DNA of 22,914 bases from Plakobranchus ocellatus (taxonomy: Eukaryota; Mollusca; Gastropoda; Plakobranchidae), in the NCBI GenBank assembly GCA_019648995.1, contig BLXT01000876.1, forward strand, positions 999,071 through 1,021,984, read 5' to 3'. Positions 1 through 10,335 of the stretch are shown here, piece after piece. A program made the position numbers and the translations under genes. The notes beneath the pieces were generated by a model. The model was not told where the DNA came from, made no database searches, and saw nothing but the letters and a program-made list of their open reading frames with translations. Each line of letters opens with the position of its first letter. Within the stretch, counting starts at the first letter, position 1.

Positions 1-80
1 AATAGAAGCGACAAAGGACAGGAAAAAGTGGAGGACCATGATCGCCAACGCTGTAAAGCAAGGCACCTGATGATGATGAT
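1..80 (+). mobile_element. 3' end of a non-LTR retrotransposon (LINE), C-terminus of its reverse transcriptase ORF plus TGA-repeat tail
   Basis: Reading from base 2 gives 22 codons containing TKDRKKWRTMIANAVKQGT and a TGA stop at 68-70. The DR.KWR.MIANA ending is typical of the ORF2 C-terminus of APE-type LINEs that are often labelled 'craniofacial development protein 2-like' in invertebrate databases (from memory). The stop runs straight into a TGA/TGAT microsatellite ending at 80, as expected for LINEs with short-repeat 3' tails. The rest of the element lies left of the window. Bases 36-80 are repeated exactly, in reverse orientation, at the right end of the window. LINE 3' end is confident; the clade is not assigned. 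Confidence 0.8.
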
Positions 81-99
81 AAAGTCAGACAATGTTTCA

Positions 100-449
100 A
101 GGGCAAGAAAGGTATTCTTTCAAATTCAGAGGGAGTAGATCTTAGCCAAATGCCTCCTTGCCAAGATGTGCTTATGCTCCACACTCAAAGAGCTAATTTC
201 CAGATAAAAATATGGAAAGTATCAAGCTCCAATTTCCCAGACCTACCCAAGCCCGAGAATAATCGGTGGCGCCTGAGCTCATCAGGTGGGCTTGAAATTA
301 AATGGTTCAGCTAGGATGTTATTCCAAAAGAGCTCCAGGACATACTTCCAGATACTCTTGGTACAGACGATGCTTTGGAAAAAGAAATGCAAGATGATGA
401 CCTCTCCTCTCATGAAGAAGGCATTTCTGACACGGATGATGAACTGTAA
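100..449 (+). pseudogene. Decayed C-terminal fragment of a repetitive invertebrate ORF of unknown function
   Basis: One frame is open from 123 to a TAA at 447-449, interrupted by a TAG at 312-314. It reads EGVDLSQMPPCQDVL, then HTQRANFQIKIWK, then RWRLSSSGGLEIKWF, and ends in an acidic tail rich in D and E (DDALEKEMQDDDLSS and SDTDDEL). The upstream piece ARKVFF (about 100-117) lies in another frame, so there is also a frameshift. The pattern LPPC...L..H..RANYQ..IWK followed by GW......I.WF resembles a C-terminal block I remember from many uncharacterised, multi-copy ORFs in corals, molluscs and arthropods. No function is known to me. It starts about 20 bases after the LINE tail, so it may be the LINE's insertion site or a separate repeat. 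Confidence 0.5.
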
Positions 450-490
450 CTTAAAATTTTACCTATATTATTTCCTCATGGCCAATAATC

Positions 491-492
<2 letters not shown>

Positions 493-532
<40 letters not shown>
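493..532. repeat. (TA)n microsatellite, about 20 units
   Basis: Uninterrupted alternating TA of about 40 bases, visible directly. It lies just after the decayed ORF ending at 449. The polytyrosine-isoleucine peptide that can be read across it is an artefact of the repeat. Confidence 0.97.
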
Positions 533-534
<2 letters not shown>

Positions 535-549
535 ACATTTTTAACAGTG

Positions 550-1300
550 ATATAGTAGCCAGCTGGATATGTCCTGTATTCCTTTTAAAGGTATTTGCGT
601 TGTATGTAATGCAAGTAAATGCACTGATATGACAAAATTATGTTATCATTATCAATATAGGTTCACAAAATTCAAGGGGGCTAACTCATTTTTATTTAAT
701 GTCGATTTTTTAAATTTTGAAACATTGTTGAAGCCTATATTGCAATCAATAAATAACATTAAAAACATAAAAACACATATTAATATGCTTCTATGGAACA
801 AAATCATAATTTATTATTATGCTTTTAATAGTAATAAAAAGCGAAATTTTGCAAGGGCAGTAACTCAGTACTTAATATGAAGTTTTTAATTTTTATGAAA
901 GCAAAAGTTTCTTCTACTTATGGACAAATGTTTCTGGAAGCATGAATCATATACACCCAGAAAGTACTAAGTTATAGCGCTTCAATGTGAGTACAACAGA
1001 AAAATCAAAATGTTTGAAAAACCTGGTTAAAGTTTCTGAAAAAACAAAGAAATATAGCAATTAAAAATAACAAAAAAATTCATAAAAATTTTATTTTTTA
1101 AGATAAAACAATTCCGTAAACAGTTCTGAATTTTATGAAAAAAATGCATTATCAAAAACATGTTTATCTCATTTTTTAAGAAAATGGATAAAATGACCTT
1201 TCAAGGGCCATAACTCTGTGAAGATGACACTTTTTTTATGCTAACAACCTGTTTCGGGAGCGGACCATGACCATGAACAATAATAACCAAGTGGGCAATC
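550..1300. repeat. AT-rich stretch with three diverged CAAGGGC..TAACTC motifs; no gene seen
   Basis: Similar 17-mers occur near 675 (CAAGGGGGCTAACTCAT), 856 (CAAGGGCAGTAACTCAG) and 1202 (CAAGGGCCATAACTCTG), each set in T- and A-rich DNA with repeated AAATTTT and TTTATGAA words. A fourth copy is near 9335. I remember this motif as abundant in mollusc genomes, inside dispersed repeats. The open frame at 569-880 has no recognisable domain and is probably chance. Confidence 0.4.
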
Positions 1301-4300
1301 CTCCCCGGGGGGGGGGGATGGTTTCACCTACAGGCCCACCGACTACATGTAAATGTTATCTTTCTGCAAAAATACAATTTTCTGCATTGATTTCAAACTG
1401 TAAGACTGCAAGCCACTGGCAACAGCACAAGTGAGGAATAACAAAATAAAACCAGAAAGATCTTTAGATTTAATTGATAAATGGGCTTTTTATTTACAAA
1501 TCATGTCAGCAGATAACAAAAAAATGTACAAGTACATGCACTATACAGTGTATTTCATTTCACTGGCTCAACTTCCATACAAAACGATCTTTCATTACTT
1601 TCAATCATTGAATTCCTTATTAAACAATGCCTGCACAAACATGATCTTTAGCTAAACTCTTCTTTCAATGTCATCCATTTTTCTTCTGTGAATCAAAAAA
1701 ATTGAGCTGCTGACAGGGAAACACATTTATAGAGTTGAAAATTTCATGATTAACATCTCTAGACCAAGCCCCTCACTCCACTTCAGGCCGATTTCAACTC
1801 AACTAAACTGATTTTGTGAGATTGCTACACATAAACATGTAATATACTTAGAAGAAGTGTTTTTTTTTGTAAGTACCTGCTACAGATAATGCCCACAAAC
1901 TTTACACAAGACTTGATGGAGCTTGCTTTATTCAATCAAACCCTGATATATCAAATTTTCTGAAAGTTTGTATTTATCTGTAAGCTTCATGCATCCCAGC
2001 TGCCTTTGTGCCACAATGTAAGGGAAAACACCCTGAGATGTATGAAGACACTTCTATTGCAAGACGGAGGCTGATGCTAATTCCCAGCTTGTCAAGGGAC
2101 ATAAGACTGAAACTGACTGTAGGGAGTAGAGCAGGCTGTATCAAACCCTATTATAATGGATTTCGTTTTTGAGGTTACCACTGCAATATTTATTTTCACA
2201 ATATCAGCTGAGATTTGATTTAATAACAAAACGTACAACAATGAAATTGAAAGCCTCGAGTAGATAATGAATGTATGTTTTAAATGTATTTTCTATGTGT
2301 TTGCATAAAACGAGAGGCAAAAGGGAGATGAGAATAATAGTATTAAAGTAGGCCTAATATATGTAATAAAGCTAAGTTTTGAAGTAGAACTAAACCTTTG
2401 ATAAATCTGTTTGCAGATTCATAGATATTGAGGTTTTATCATTGAACACTTCACTCATACTATAGCCAAAGCCTAGTGGAAAATGTTAAGGTGGGAGTCC
2501 GTACTGATCCATCCCTATCAGTATCACAAACTTTTTAGATAGGAAGAAGGTGTATGCATGTATCAAATTTTTCAATGTAGACACTGATCTAAAAAAAAAA
2601 CGTTTTTCCAAAATTAAGATTTCCTCGATCAAAATTATTTTGTGGTACCATCCATTATCTTCTTACAATCTACACAAACACCATCAGAAACTAAATTATA
2701 GGCCAAGCTCAGCAGCCAGAGTTAGCTTTACATCTATAGGCCCTACAGACAATTTCAATCAAGTCTTTTTCTTGAAAAAAGCATAGGCTGGCATAAATGT
2801 TTATAAATAAACAGAAAAACATTGCTTAAATACAGTTAAATGCAAAATTGTAACGGAAAAAAAAACTTAAAGCATAAGTTATAAGCTGATACATGTTGTA
2901 TGTCTGACAATCTTAAAAAAAAAAAAAAATGAGGCATCAAATATGTATGTACATGAGAAGGTGCTCAGAAAGTTCTGTATTTGGGAAAGTTATGGGGGTA
3001 TTAAGATGCTATTGCGTAACATTGCCAAACCTCGCACAAAATTAATTGTTTAAAAAATTATTAAAATCCTTAAAGATAGACTTACAAAATTTTATGAATT
3101 TGGTACCAAAATTCTTAGAATAAAAAAATCTTTCCATTTCAGAGGTCATTTTATTGATATAATGTAAATCAAATTTTAGTTTTGGGTACCTAATAGTAAT
3201 ACATTACAAGGTCGTAAATAATTCTGCGGCTCAGAGAAAAGTACGTGTATACGTAAAAATGCAAGAATAAACCAATGTTACAAAATATTACACTAAGACC
3301 AAAAAGAATAGGCTGGCATAAGAAGTCATAAGTAAGGCCCCAACTCATAGATTTGGAAAACTTTTGGCGTACATTTTTTTTTTAAAAAGACAGAAAAACA
3401 AAAATATTTAATCACCAAAAGTATGTGGTTGTTCACCAAAGCTAAGATTAATTGGGGAAATAAATATACTGTATTTATCTCCCTATTTAATTTTATATAT
3501 TTTATACTTGTGGGTCATCTAGATCCAGTTTTGAATGGGTTATCCAGCTTGTAAAATATGTTTGTAATACTATGAATTATGATTAAAAAAAAAAAAAATA
3601 CAACCTAGATCTTCATTCCAATTCTGACAAAATATGTCTAAGTTTGAAAATGGCCTTTTTTCACTATTTTTTTATTTTTTTATCTTTTTGAATTCAAAAC
3701 ATTTGTAAAAAGCTCTAATGCAAAAATGTCCTAAGCGATATGATAGATTTGCCACACATACATGTGTCACTTTAGGACGCAAAGTTCACAGATTGTTTTC
3801 TAAAACTGAAGTTTTTTTAATTTATGTTTACGCAAAAGACTGTACACTTTCTGTCTTGTTATACTCCGTAAAAAAAGACTATGCTGTTTGCTATTCTTCA
3901 TTGTTAATGTTTTCAGGAAAGGTTCATTTGAATTATTGGCAGTTGACAGTTGGATTTACCATACCAAACACTTACAGAAAAAAAGCAAGAACAAAAAAAA
4001 AAGAGGCCACAAAGCTGTATCAATATAACGAAGAAACTTATTATTTAAATCTTGAAATGATAGATTAATTTAACACAGTTCAACATTTATGAAAATTCTG
4101 TACTCCTTGTCACAATAATAATTTATAATATTGTCTCTGCAAGTCAGATGGGTGGTGAAAACGGTGGTGTCAGTGTAGCAAAAGCTTTAGCTCTGTTCAG
4201 AACTGGAACTTGTAAACTGTGATGAAATCTTCCACAATTCCTTGGAAAATGATGAAAACAGAGGAAACTTTATTATTTTACATAAATTTAAGGCAGCCAA

Positions 4301-4587
4301 TGTGGAATCCACCTGAGTACTATAAATTCCCATGCACTGCATTATTTGGGTGGAAAGTTGATGTCATTAGGCAGCTATCGAGTGAAAGCCAATCAAATAA
4401 TGCACTTATCATATACTTTTTTGCTTACATAGTTATACATAGAAATAAAACACAAACTGTCTTGTTCAAGTTGGAGCTTTATTACTTACATATGTAGTTA
4501 CTTTAGGACAACCCAACTTTTCTTTGATGGAGACAAGTGTTGACCTACCACCACGTATTGAGAGCAAAAAGTAGAAAGTCCAGGCAA
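1301..4587. other. Non-coding stretch, nothing recognised
   Basis: AT-rich, with a run of eleven G at about 1307-1317, poly-A runs near 2915 and 3585, and many T tracts. Open frames at 1431-1655, 2550-2786, 3718-4068 and 4219-4497 show no motif, no family resemblance and a composition like translated AT-rich spacer. The frame at about 4150-4210 (MGGENGGVSVAKALALFRTG) is less AT-biased but short and unrecognised. I can support no gene here. Confidence 0.5.
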
Positions 4588-4655
4588 GGGATGTCCAAGT
4601 ATAATCTTACACCTTGGGGAGGGTCCTTGAACCAATGTAATAACCAGCAATAACA
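4588..4655. mobile_element. Solo terminus of the 1.2-1.3 kb TIR transposon family
   Basis: The start (GGGATGTCCAAGTATAATC) followed by TTACACCTTGG, a G-rich run and CTTGAACCAATGTAATA matches the reverse complement of the right ends of the full copies at 14912-16132 and 17424-18710. Similarity fades after about 4655 and no partner end was found nearby. It is a truncated copy or a terminal fragment. Confidence 0.7.
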
Positions 4656-4659
4656 TTCC

Positions 4660-5450
4660 GAGAAGTGTCAATTTTTTGTTATTCTAGGCCAATTTTGACA
4701 AACTATGCCTAGTTTTGTTTATCCAGAATTTGGAAAGTAACATAATAGAATAAGGTTTAGATCCATTGCTTGGTGAGAAAAAAAGCTGTTTCCTGTACTG
4801 CTTATTTGAAAATTAGTGTAATTTTGGTACTTTTCCAGCGCAACTTTTGGCACATTTTTGCACAACTTTCCTTAGGGACAGATTGAATAAAGTTTGCAAT
4901 CCTAACATTGGGTTCTGTCTTTGTCATTTCGCCAGGCCATAGCTAGGGAAGTGCTGTACGCGTACAGTGTGTCATGTGACTTAAACAATCAGTTGCCTCT
5001 CTCTGTGAATTTATACCATTGAATTGTGATGGGAAGAGTTGTGGGTGGGAGCACAATTTTACTATTTTAAACAAAGGACCATGAGATAAAAGTGACAGAC
5101 AGAATTATCAAACTATCCCCTGTAGGGGCCTATCAGTATTAATGTAGTACTGGTACATTTTATATGTACATGTATTATATCAGCTTACAACCACAATAGC
5201 ACAAGGCTAGGCCTAAGCAAGCTGCAAAACAATAATGGGGCAACAGGCTATACCTAGCTAGCCATGGTGGGCCCGAATCCTAAGAAATTATTCATCTCAA
5301 TTGCTAATAAGAGAGTGCTTTTCGTCACCCCATTTTTTTTTTCTTTAGTTTTGTTTTGAATTTTCATACCAAACGCCCTATCCTTGGTCTTGACAACATT
5401 TTTTCACGAAAGTTGCATTTTGCGTGAATGCGCATAAAAGTTGCGTGCGC
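4660..5450. other. Non-coding stretch, nothing recognised
   Basis: No open frame, splice-flanked exon or repeat that I can identify. It includes a short GC-rich patch near 4955-4985 (GCTGTACGCGTACAGTGT, a near-perfect palindrome). It may include the untranslated 3' part of the adjacent piggyBac relic, but no terminal inverted repeat or TTAA boundary could be placed. Confidence 0.4.
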
Positions 5451-5458
5451 GAAAAACC

Positions 5459-5990
5459 GCTAGGACAGATTAATGCTCAGATCAATGATGTTGAACAAGA
5501 CCACAAGTGGTCATCTTTCTGTTTTATCAGTGAAGGCATAAGCCATCTGGGTCCATGGTATCCATGCCTCCCTTTGACTTGTTATAGGTCAAGACAATCT
5601 CAGGCTTTCCACTTGTCCTGCACCTTTCAAGAACAGAATGCATCATGTTCAGCAGGAATACATTCTTCCCCTTCTTGCTCTGATAGGACACCAGAGATTA
5701 AGACTTAAGACTGTTTCCAGAATGGAGGAGCTGATTCTTCAAACTTCAGGGCCGATGTTTTTTGATTGGAAGGTTTCAGGCAAAAATGCTTTGTTTCTTC
5801 ATAGTTCCCCATCATTGTCAAAAAGTGTCAGGTTGTCTTCACGATCTCTTTGCAAGATCAAGACTAGTGAAGTTGTCGCAGGCGATATTTCTTCAACTTC
5901 CCTTGAATTCCTCGATCAACTTGAGAAATCTGTTGGTGAAATGGCTATATAGTTTTCTATGACTGGACGGGTCTAATTTGTTCTCGACCC
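5459..5990 (-). pseudogene. piggyBac-type transposase relic
   Basis: On the minus strand, 5695 down to 5551 reads LVSYQSKKGKNVFLLNMMHS, then KPEIVLTYNKSKGGMDTMD. This is the piggyBac signature block (LVSYVPKK..., then KPE..L.YN..KGGVDTVD), whose first D in GG.D.MD corresponds to the third catalytic aspartate of the DDD transposase. After one frameshift, the following frame gives TERxPLVVLFNIIDLSIN, matching the RRWP..LF...+S.IN region; its W codon is now a stop. Upstream, near 5930-5950, FFTNRF fits the DNFFTS motif, with several stops between. The N-terminal domain, the first two catalytic aspartates and both inverted repeats are not seen. The open frames on the plus strand at 5424-5952 are antisense shadows. 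It is dead, but could be related to the family that mobilised the TTAA elements in this window. Confidence 0.85.
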
Positions 5991-5999
5991 AGGTAAGGA

Positions 6000-6260
6000 A
6001 ATCTGAGGGGATAGTTGGTTTCATTTATCACACACCTAGAACTAGAAGAATTCTATTCCTTACTTGTCCAACTTACTCATTTTTTACTGAGAATGTTTTA
6101 AACTACATTGTAATGTAATTCACATCAGTCACGAAAGGGCCAGGTTGTTTCTCAACCTTTATATTTTGGCCCGAGTCATAGTGTCTTGAGTGGTTCATTA
6201 GGAACTGACAAGGAAAGGCCAAATCCATTTGATTCTTGAACAGCAATGTCAAATGATATA
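6000..6260. other. Short non-coding stretch, nothing recognised
   Basis: This lies between the piggyBac relic and the minisatellite. The minus strand may carry more of the transposase N-terminal half (a weak LPGSRTN reading near 5980), but stops are too frequent to extend the call. Confidence 0.3.
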
Positions 6261-6263
6261 TAT

Positions 6264-6425
6264 GGGTGTAAACCACCTAGCCAGCATTTTTCTCTATGAA
6301 AGTATACAGGTGCGAACCACCCAGCCAGTATTTTTCTATAAAAAAGTGTATGGGTGTTACTGTTAACCATCCAGCCAGTACCACACAGTATTCTATATAC
6401 AGGTGTGATCCACCCAGCTGATGAG
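6264..6425. repeat. Minisatellite of four units, period about 44 bp
   Basis: The core GGTG(T/C)...ACCACCCAGCCAGTA occurs at 6265, 6309, 6353 and 6402, so successive spacings are 44, 44 and 49. Each unit then carries TTTTTCTATR and a TATA.GGGTG spacer. Within each core, GGTG and CCACC can pair across a short loop, so each unit can form a small hairpin (GGTGTAAACCACC, GGTGCGAACCACC). The open frame on the minus strand (6176-6541) translates this repeat (GWF.PVY.. and WLGGLHPY.) and is not considered a gene. Confidence 0.85.
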
Positions 6426-6507
6426 AAAAGGGTGGGAAATATGCTGGTGGGGAAAGGATTAGTTTTTCTTAAAACTAAAAGTAATAAAAGAAGTAAAACA
6501 TATATGG

Positions 6508-6768
6508 TAAAATTGTAGACACCTACACGACAGGCCTTCATATGACTTGAGAAGAATCGTGATGAGCAGAATGTTCCACATTATACTTTTCTTCAGAAAA
6601 ATAGAATACATTCTCCTGCATCGTAAGTCGAAAACAAATGATAAAATTGTAGACACCTAAACGACAGGCCTTCATATGACTTAAGAAGAATCGTGATGAG
6701 TAGAATATTCCATATTGTACCTACTTCTTGAGAAAAATAGAATACATTCACCTGCATCGTAAGTCGAA
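6508..6768. repeat. Tandem duplication, unit about 134 bp
   Basis: Two copies start at TAAAATTGTAGACACCTA (6508 and 6642) and end at CTGCATCGTAAGTCGAA (to about 6632 and 6768). They share ACGACAGGCCTTCATATGACTT and AGAAGAATCGTGATGAG, with scattered substitutions and a few small indels. No function is visible. Confidence 0.93.
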
Positions 6769-6769
6769 T

Positions 6770-7335
6770 TATATTATTTGCATCATGCTGGTAAAGTAAA
6801 TAAAATACTTCTATTAATTTAAAAGTATTCGGCTTTACAAAGCTTTTTAAACAACATGTCAATGATTTCAAATGTAAAAAGCAACTTATCTTATAACTTT
6901 CAGTTAGGATGATTTTGGACAAGTTTTGAGACATGCGCATACATTTTTTTTTAAATCAGTGAATTCCAGGTAGGTCTATATCGACATGGGAAGGACTACA
7001 TGTATGTATTAATAATTGTCAACATAAGCGAATGTCAATACTTCAAGATGCAAAGGCAAACACAGGAGATTCTTCCTCTCACCTATCATCCATTTATTAT
7101 ACTATGTACAATATTTAAGCTTTTAAAAAGTAAATGTGCATTATGCATTCTTGAAATATAAGTGTCATGTAATAAAGACCTATCGCAAGAAAAATAATAA
7201 AATTAAAACGTTCTTTTCTGCTAAGATTTTTAGAAGTATTGAATATGCAGGTTGTAGGTTTAATGCAGTGTTTTACCAAAAAAGTCCTTTGAAAATGTTT
7301 CTTTACAAATTACAGCTATGCATTTTTTTAATTGA
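6770..7335. other. Non-coding stretch, nothing recognised
   Basis: AT-rich, with no convincing exon. The open frame beginning at 7136 is only open because it runs antisense through the LINE fragment from 7337 on. Confidence 0.4.
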
Positions 7336-7336
7336 A

Positions 7337-7755
7337 ATTCTTCTTCTTCAGATATCTTGTCTGAAATGGACATTGGCGATCATGTTCCTCCACTCAAAAC
7401 CTATTCTCAATCAACCTCATAAAAGTTTTCGTTGCTACGCTATTGCTAGTGCTATCCTTGCCGCCCATGACTTAAGACTTTCAATAAAAGTTATTCTCTG
7501 CCTATCTCTCCTGCATTTGCCTTCAATCTTTCCAGTGATTGCTATTGTAAACCACTTGGGTGTCGGCAAACATGGCCTAAAAACTAGTTGTCTCCTTCTC
7601 ATGGTTTTAATTAGTGATCACTCAAGATTAGCCTCTTTCAGTACCAATTCATTGGACTTCTTCTCTGTCCATGATATCCTTTAAATCATTTTTCTGATAC
7701 TGATCTCTACTGTTTCTAGTTTTTTTTTTCTCTGTTTCCTTCTTTATTGTCCATG
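7337..7755 (-). mobile_element. 5'-truncated LINE, C-terminal part of the ORF2 protein
   Basis: On the minus strand, from 7755 down, the reading gives WTIKKETEKKLETVEI, then ISWTEKKSNELVLKEAN, RRRQLVF, GKIEGK.RRDRQRITFIESL and finally FEWRNMIANV with a TGA stop at 7348-7350. The order (WT...E.., RR.QL.FGH, TGKIEGKR.RGRQR, W..MIAN) is the usual C-terminal region after the reverse transcriptase in APE-type LINEs. Several in-frame stops and frameshifts show it is dead. The stop is followed by a short GAA repeat (7337-7349), a plausible 3' tail. Homology ends near 7755, leaving the catalytic RT domain out. It is the same family as the copy at 19140-20765 and differs from the TGA-tailed family at the window ends. 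Confidence 0.88.
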
Positions 7756-7759
7756 ATCG

Positions 7760-8020
7760 ATATTATTATTAAACACAAAACAAAATGTACTGAAAAAAAT
7801 ATTCATATCTTGCTCTTTAAATCTAACAGTCATTATAGTTTTTAAGCTCTAGTCTTAATGATATTTCTCAACTCTTTTAGTAGTAGCCAGATCTAGAGCG
7901 AACATGATTCAATTAATAAAAAAAAAATCTTACATGATTTGAATACAAAAAATTTTAGAAAAATAAAAAAATGTGCATTGCACAGAACCACTTTTGTACA
8001 ATCTGATTCTCACCATCTCA
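7760..8020. other. AT-rich non-coding stretch
   Basis: Nothing recognised. If the candidate last METTL22-like exon at 8027-8059 is real, this would be its 3' untranslated region, but no clean AATAAA was found on the minus strand here. Confidence 0.3.
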
Positions 8021-8026
8021 AAGTTC

Positions 8027-8059
8027 TTAGTCAAGAATTTGAGCTATTCTCCAAAGGTG
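8027..8059 (-). CDS. Weak candidate last exon of the METTL22-like gene
   Basis: After an AG at 8060-8061 the minus strand reads HLWRIAQILD and then a TAA stop at 8027-8029. The exon at 10336-10504 ends in phase 0 after RNKEM, so this would continue as RNKEM-HLWRI, similar to the LELWKI ending that I remember for METTL22, including a stop a few residues later. Against it, the acceptor has a poor pyrimidine tract, the exon is tiny, and the intron would span about 2.3 kb of repeats. A different last exon outside my recognition is quite possible. Confidence 0.28.
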   Translation of the reverse strand, partial: HLWRIAQILD

Positions 8060-8454
8060 CTTCACCATCAACCCATCCTTAAATAAGCCTTGTAAAAAAA
8101 TAATGAAGCACATCTCATACATCCTGCTTGTTTCTTTGCCTTGTGTAAATAATAGCTTAATAAACATGATCAATGTGTGCAATTATCAAAAAAATTATCA
8201 GGTTTTGACACACGAAAGTTTGTTCCATTAAAATGTGGCCTATTTTCTGTCTCAAGAAACGTCTCAGGAAAAACAAATAATTATTATACCATAACTATTT
8301 AGAAATGACTTTTCAAAACGGTTGTCCAGCTTATTTTTGTTTTGTTTTATTATAACACAATATAAAACTACATTTTTTAAGCCAAAAAGAGTTCCTGTGA
8401 TTCCTTCATTTGATGCTACACAACAAAATTACTAGCATGATCAAACGTGGTGGC

Positions 8455-10250
8455 GTGTGTCATATGCCTCTTTCAACTTGACATCAATGACCACTAAATT
8501 TGGCCCTGCAGATGAAAAAAAAACATCGGATACATAGACTGAGAATGAATACTTTTGACAGCCAGTTACTTCAGAACAACCTATATTTTGGCCAACAGCC
8601 TTCAAAATGAAAGATGGTAGAAGTGTGTGTCATTTCACTTCCAACCTCCAATCGCTTTCTTCTATAGAAAACTCCAGGCTGATTTGGCACTAACTAAGTA
8701 AACGCAGATTTTGTTCACCACTTTCATTTTATTTTCCCCATTATGTGGAGAGGGTAACATTCAACCAAAATGGCGGATAGGAGCTCTTTGAAGTTGAAAA
8801 CCATGTGTGTCACTTTTCTGTTCAGCATCATATCAGAACTATTTGTCTAGATCTAAATGTGTTTAATACTTATTTCAACTGAGAAAACCTTTCTCAAACC
8901 TCTGAAAGCCTCAATAAGCCAAAATGCTGTGCTACTGGAATGCTTTTTTGTGTGTTTTTTTTAGCAATTTCCATTAGAAACACCTACTATTGTTGCAACT
9001 AGTATCAACACCTTGTGTAATGTGTGTCACAGTCACTAAGGAACCTATGTAGCGTCATCTTCACAATTAACACTCATGATCATGAAAATAGTTTTCTGTC
9101 TTCAAAACAGCTGGATTATGGTTTATGTATACATGCATCTACTTACATCTATCATAGACAAAGCTCACGATAGGTCAAGAAGGTAATACTATTACATCTA
9201 TGTTTCTCTGACTATGAAAACTTTTTTGTTCTAGTTTTCGACATGATCATGACACACAAATGATCATTAACCGTAATAACCCTTAAATTACCAGGCCCTT
9301 CATTCTAGAATTTTGATAGCCAAATTACCAAAGCAAGGAGCATAACTCTTGATTTTTTTCATAATAGGTGCCACTAAAAAAAAATTGTACAAATTCAAAT
9401 ATTGGTTTTAAAAAATTCCAAAAATCACCATCGTTTGGAGAAATAAACAGGCTTTCTTCTCATTTAACATGTTATGCTTATTATATCAAGAAATTGTGGA
9501 AAAAAAAAATAGTAAAAAATGACCACCCCTATATGAAACTGTGCCTCCAAATTTGGGTCAGATCTAGAGTGCCATTGTTCCAATCTTAATTGTCTTCCAC
9601 TCTATCATCATTACTCATATTTTTTTTTACTTTCATTGTCTATATGATATCTCTCTCTTCTTCATCAACAGGGTTATCTACTTATTCATTTTTGGTTATG
9701 GACGGACAAGCTGGCTTAAGAAATTGAAAGCCATTTTATAAAATATCGCCGTAATATTTTATTCTATTCAACCGATCCTCATGCAGTAAAGAACAAACGA
9801 AAGTAGAACAATCAAAGTGCCGATAGAGCTTTCTTGCGGTAGAAACTAAAAATAAGTAGGCTCTGTTCCGTACAGAAAAAGTGGATGCTAAACGCAAATA
9901 TTAGCCGGCGATGGCGGGCGATACCGGGCGTTATGGTAATTTAAGGGTTAAAATAGAGTTTCCGTGTCCTCAAAACAGCTGCATTGTGGTTTATCCTGCA
10001 TCTATTAATATACATAGACAAAGCTCATGATATAGCAATGTCTTTTACAACTGTTCTGTAAAAACTTTTGGAGTGATGTATGACATAGTCTTCAACCACT
10101 GAAACTTTCATTTATTATAATCCAATCCAGAACTGATTTTAACAATAAAAGCTTCAATACTTAGCCTCTTGATTACTTTTGATTCTTTTTTTTATAGATG
10201 TACACCTTAAAATATATAGATGATGGGGAGTTTTGTGTGTGTCATAAATC
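8455..10250. repeat. Possible very diverged tandem array marked by GTGTGTCA
   Basis: GTGTGTCA occurs at 8455, 8625, 8805, 9022 and 10237 with spacings of 170, 180, 217 and then a gap that contains the TTAA element. A clearer internal match is 9084-9190 against 9950-10050 (AAAATAG, TTCAAAACAGCTG, TTATGGTTTAT, ACATAGACAAAGCTCA), which lies on both sides of that element. The simplest reading is an old tandem array of roughly 170-290 bp units into which the TTAA element inserted. The 9084/9950 match is solid; the rest of the array is weak. Confidence 0.4.
9267..9951. mobile_element. Non-autonomous TTAA-type (piggyBac-like) element
   Basis: The right end reads GGTAATTTAAGGG followed by TTAA at 9948-9951. 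The left end has CCCTTAAATTACCAGGCCC from 9280, an inverted match. TTAA at 9267-9270 is the nearest exact left target copy, separated from the inverted repeat by a 9-base CCGTAATAA; alternatively ATAA at 9276-9279 is a mutated copy. TTAA target duplications and CCC-starting ends are typical of piggyBac elements. The interior has no transposase but a GC-rich right subterminal block with repeated GGCGAT and GGGCG (9904-9930), and a CAAGGAGCATAACTC motif near 9335. The open frame at 9368-9589 is AT-rich spacer. Confidence 0.7.
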
Positions 10251-10335
10251 ACCTCCGACACCAGCTATATTTACTGCAGATTCTCTGTAATAAAATTTAT
10301 ATATACTATTATCTTAAACTATGACAAAATCTTAC

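Noticed and set aside
569-880. 103-residue open frame
   Set aside because: Composition is that of AT-rich spacer (many N, K, I, F, Y) and no motif or splice structure supports it.
5424-5952. Plus-strand open frames over the piggyBac relic
   Set aside because: They are antisense to clear transposase motifs.
6176-6541. 121-residue minus-strand open frame
   Set aside because: It translates the 44-bp minisatellite; there is no independent sign of coding.
7136-7684. 182-residue plus-strand open frame as a gene
   Set aside because: Most of it runs antisense through the LINE fragment at 7337-7755; the remainder is AT-rich with no motif.
8455-9030. CRISPR-like array from regularly spaced GTGTGTCA
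   Set aside because: The repeated word is 8 bases, spacings vary from 170 to 217, and the context is a eukaryotic nuclear genome.
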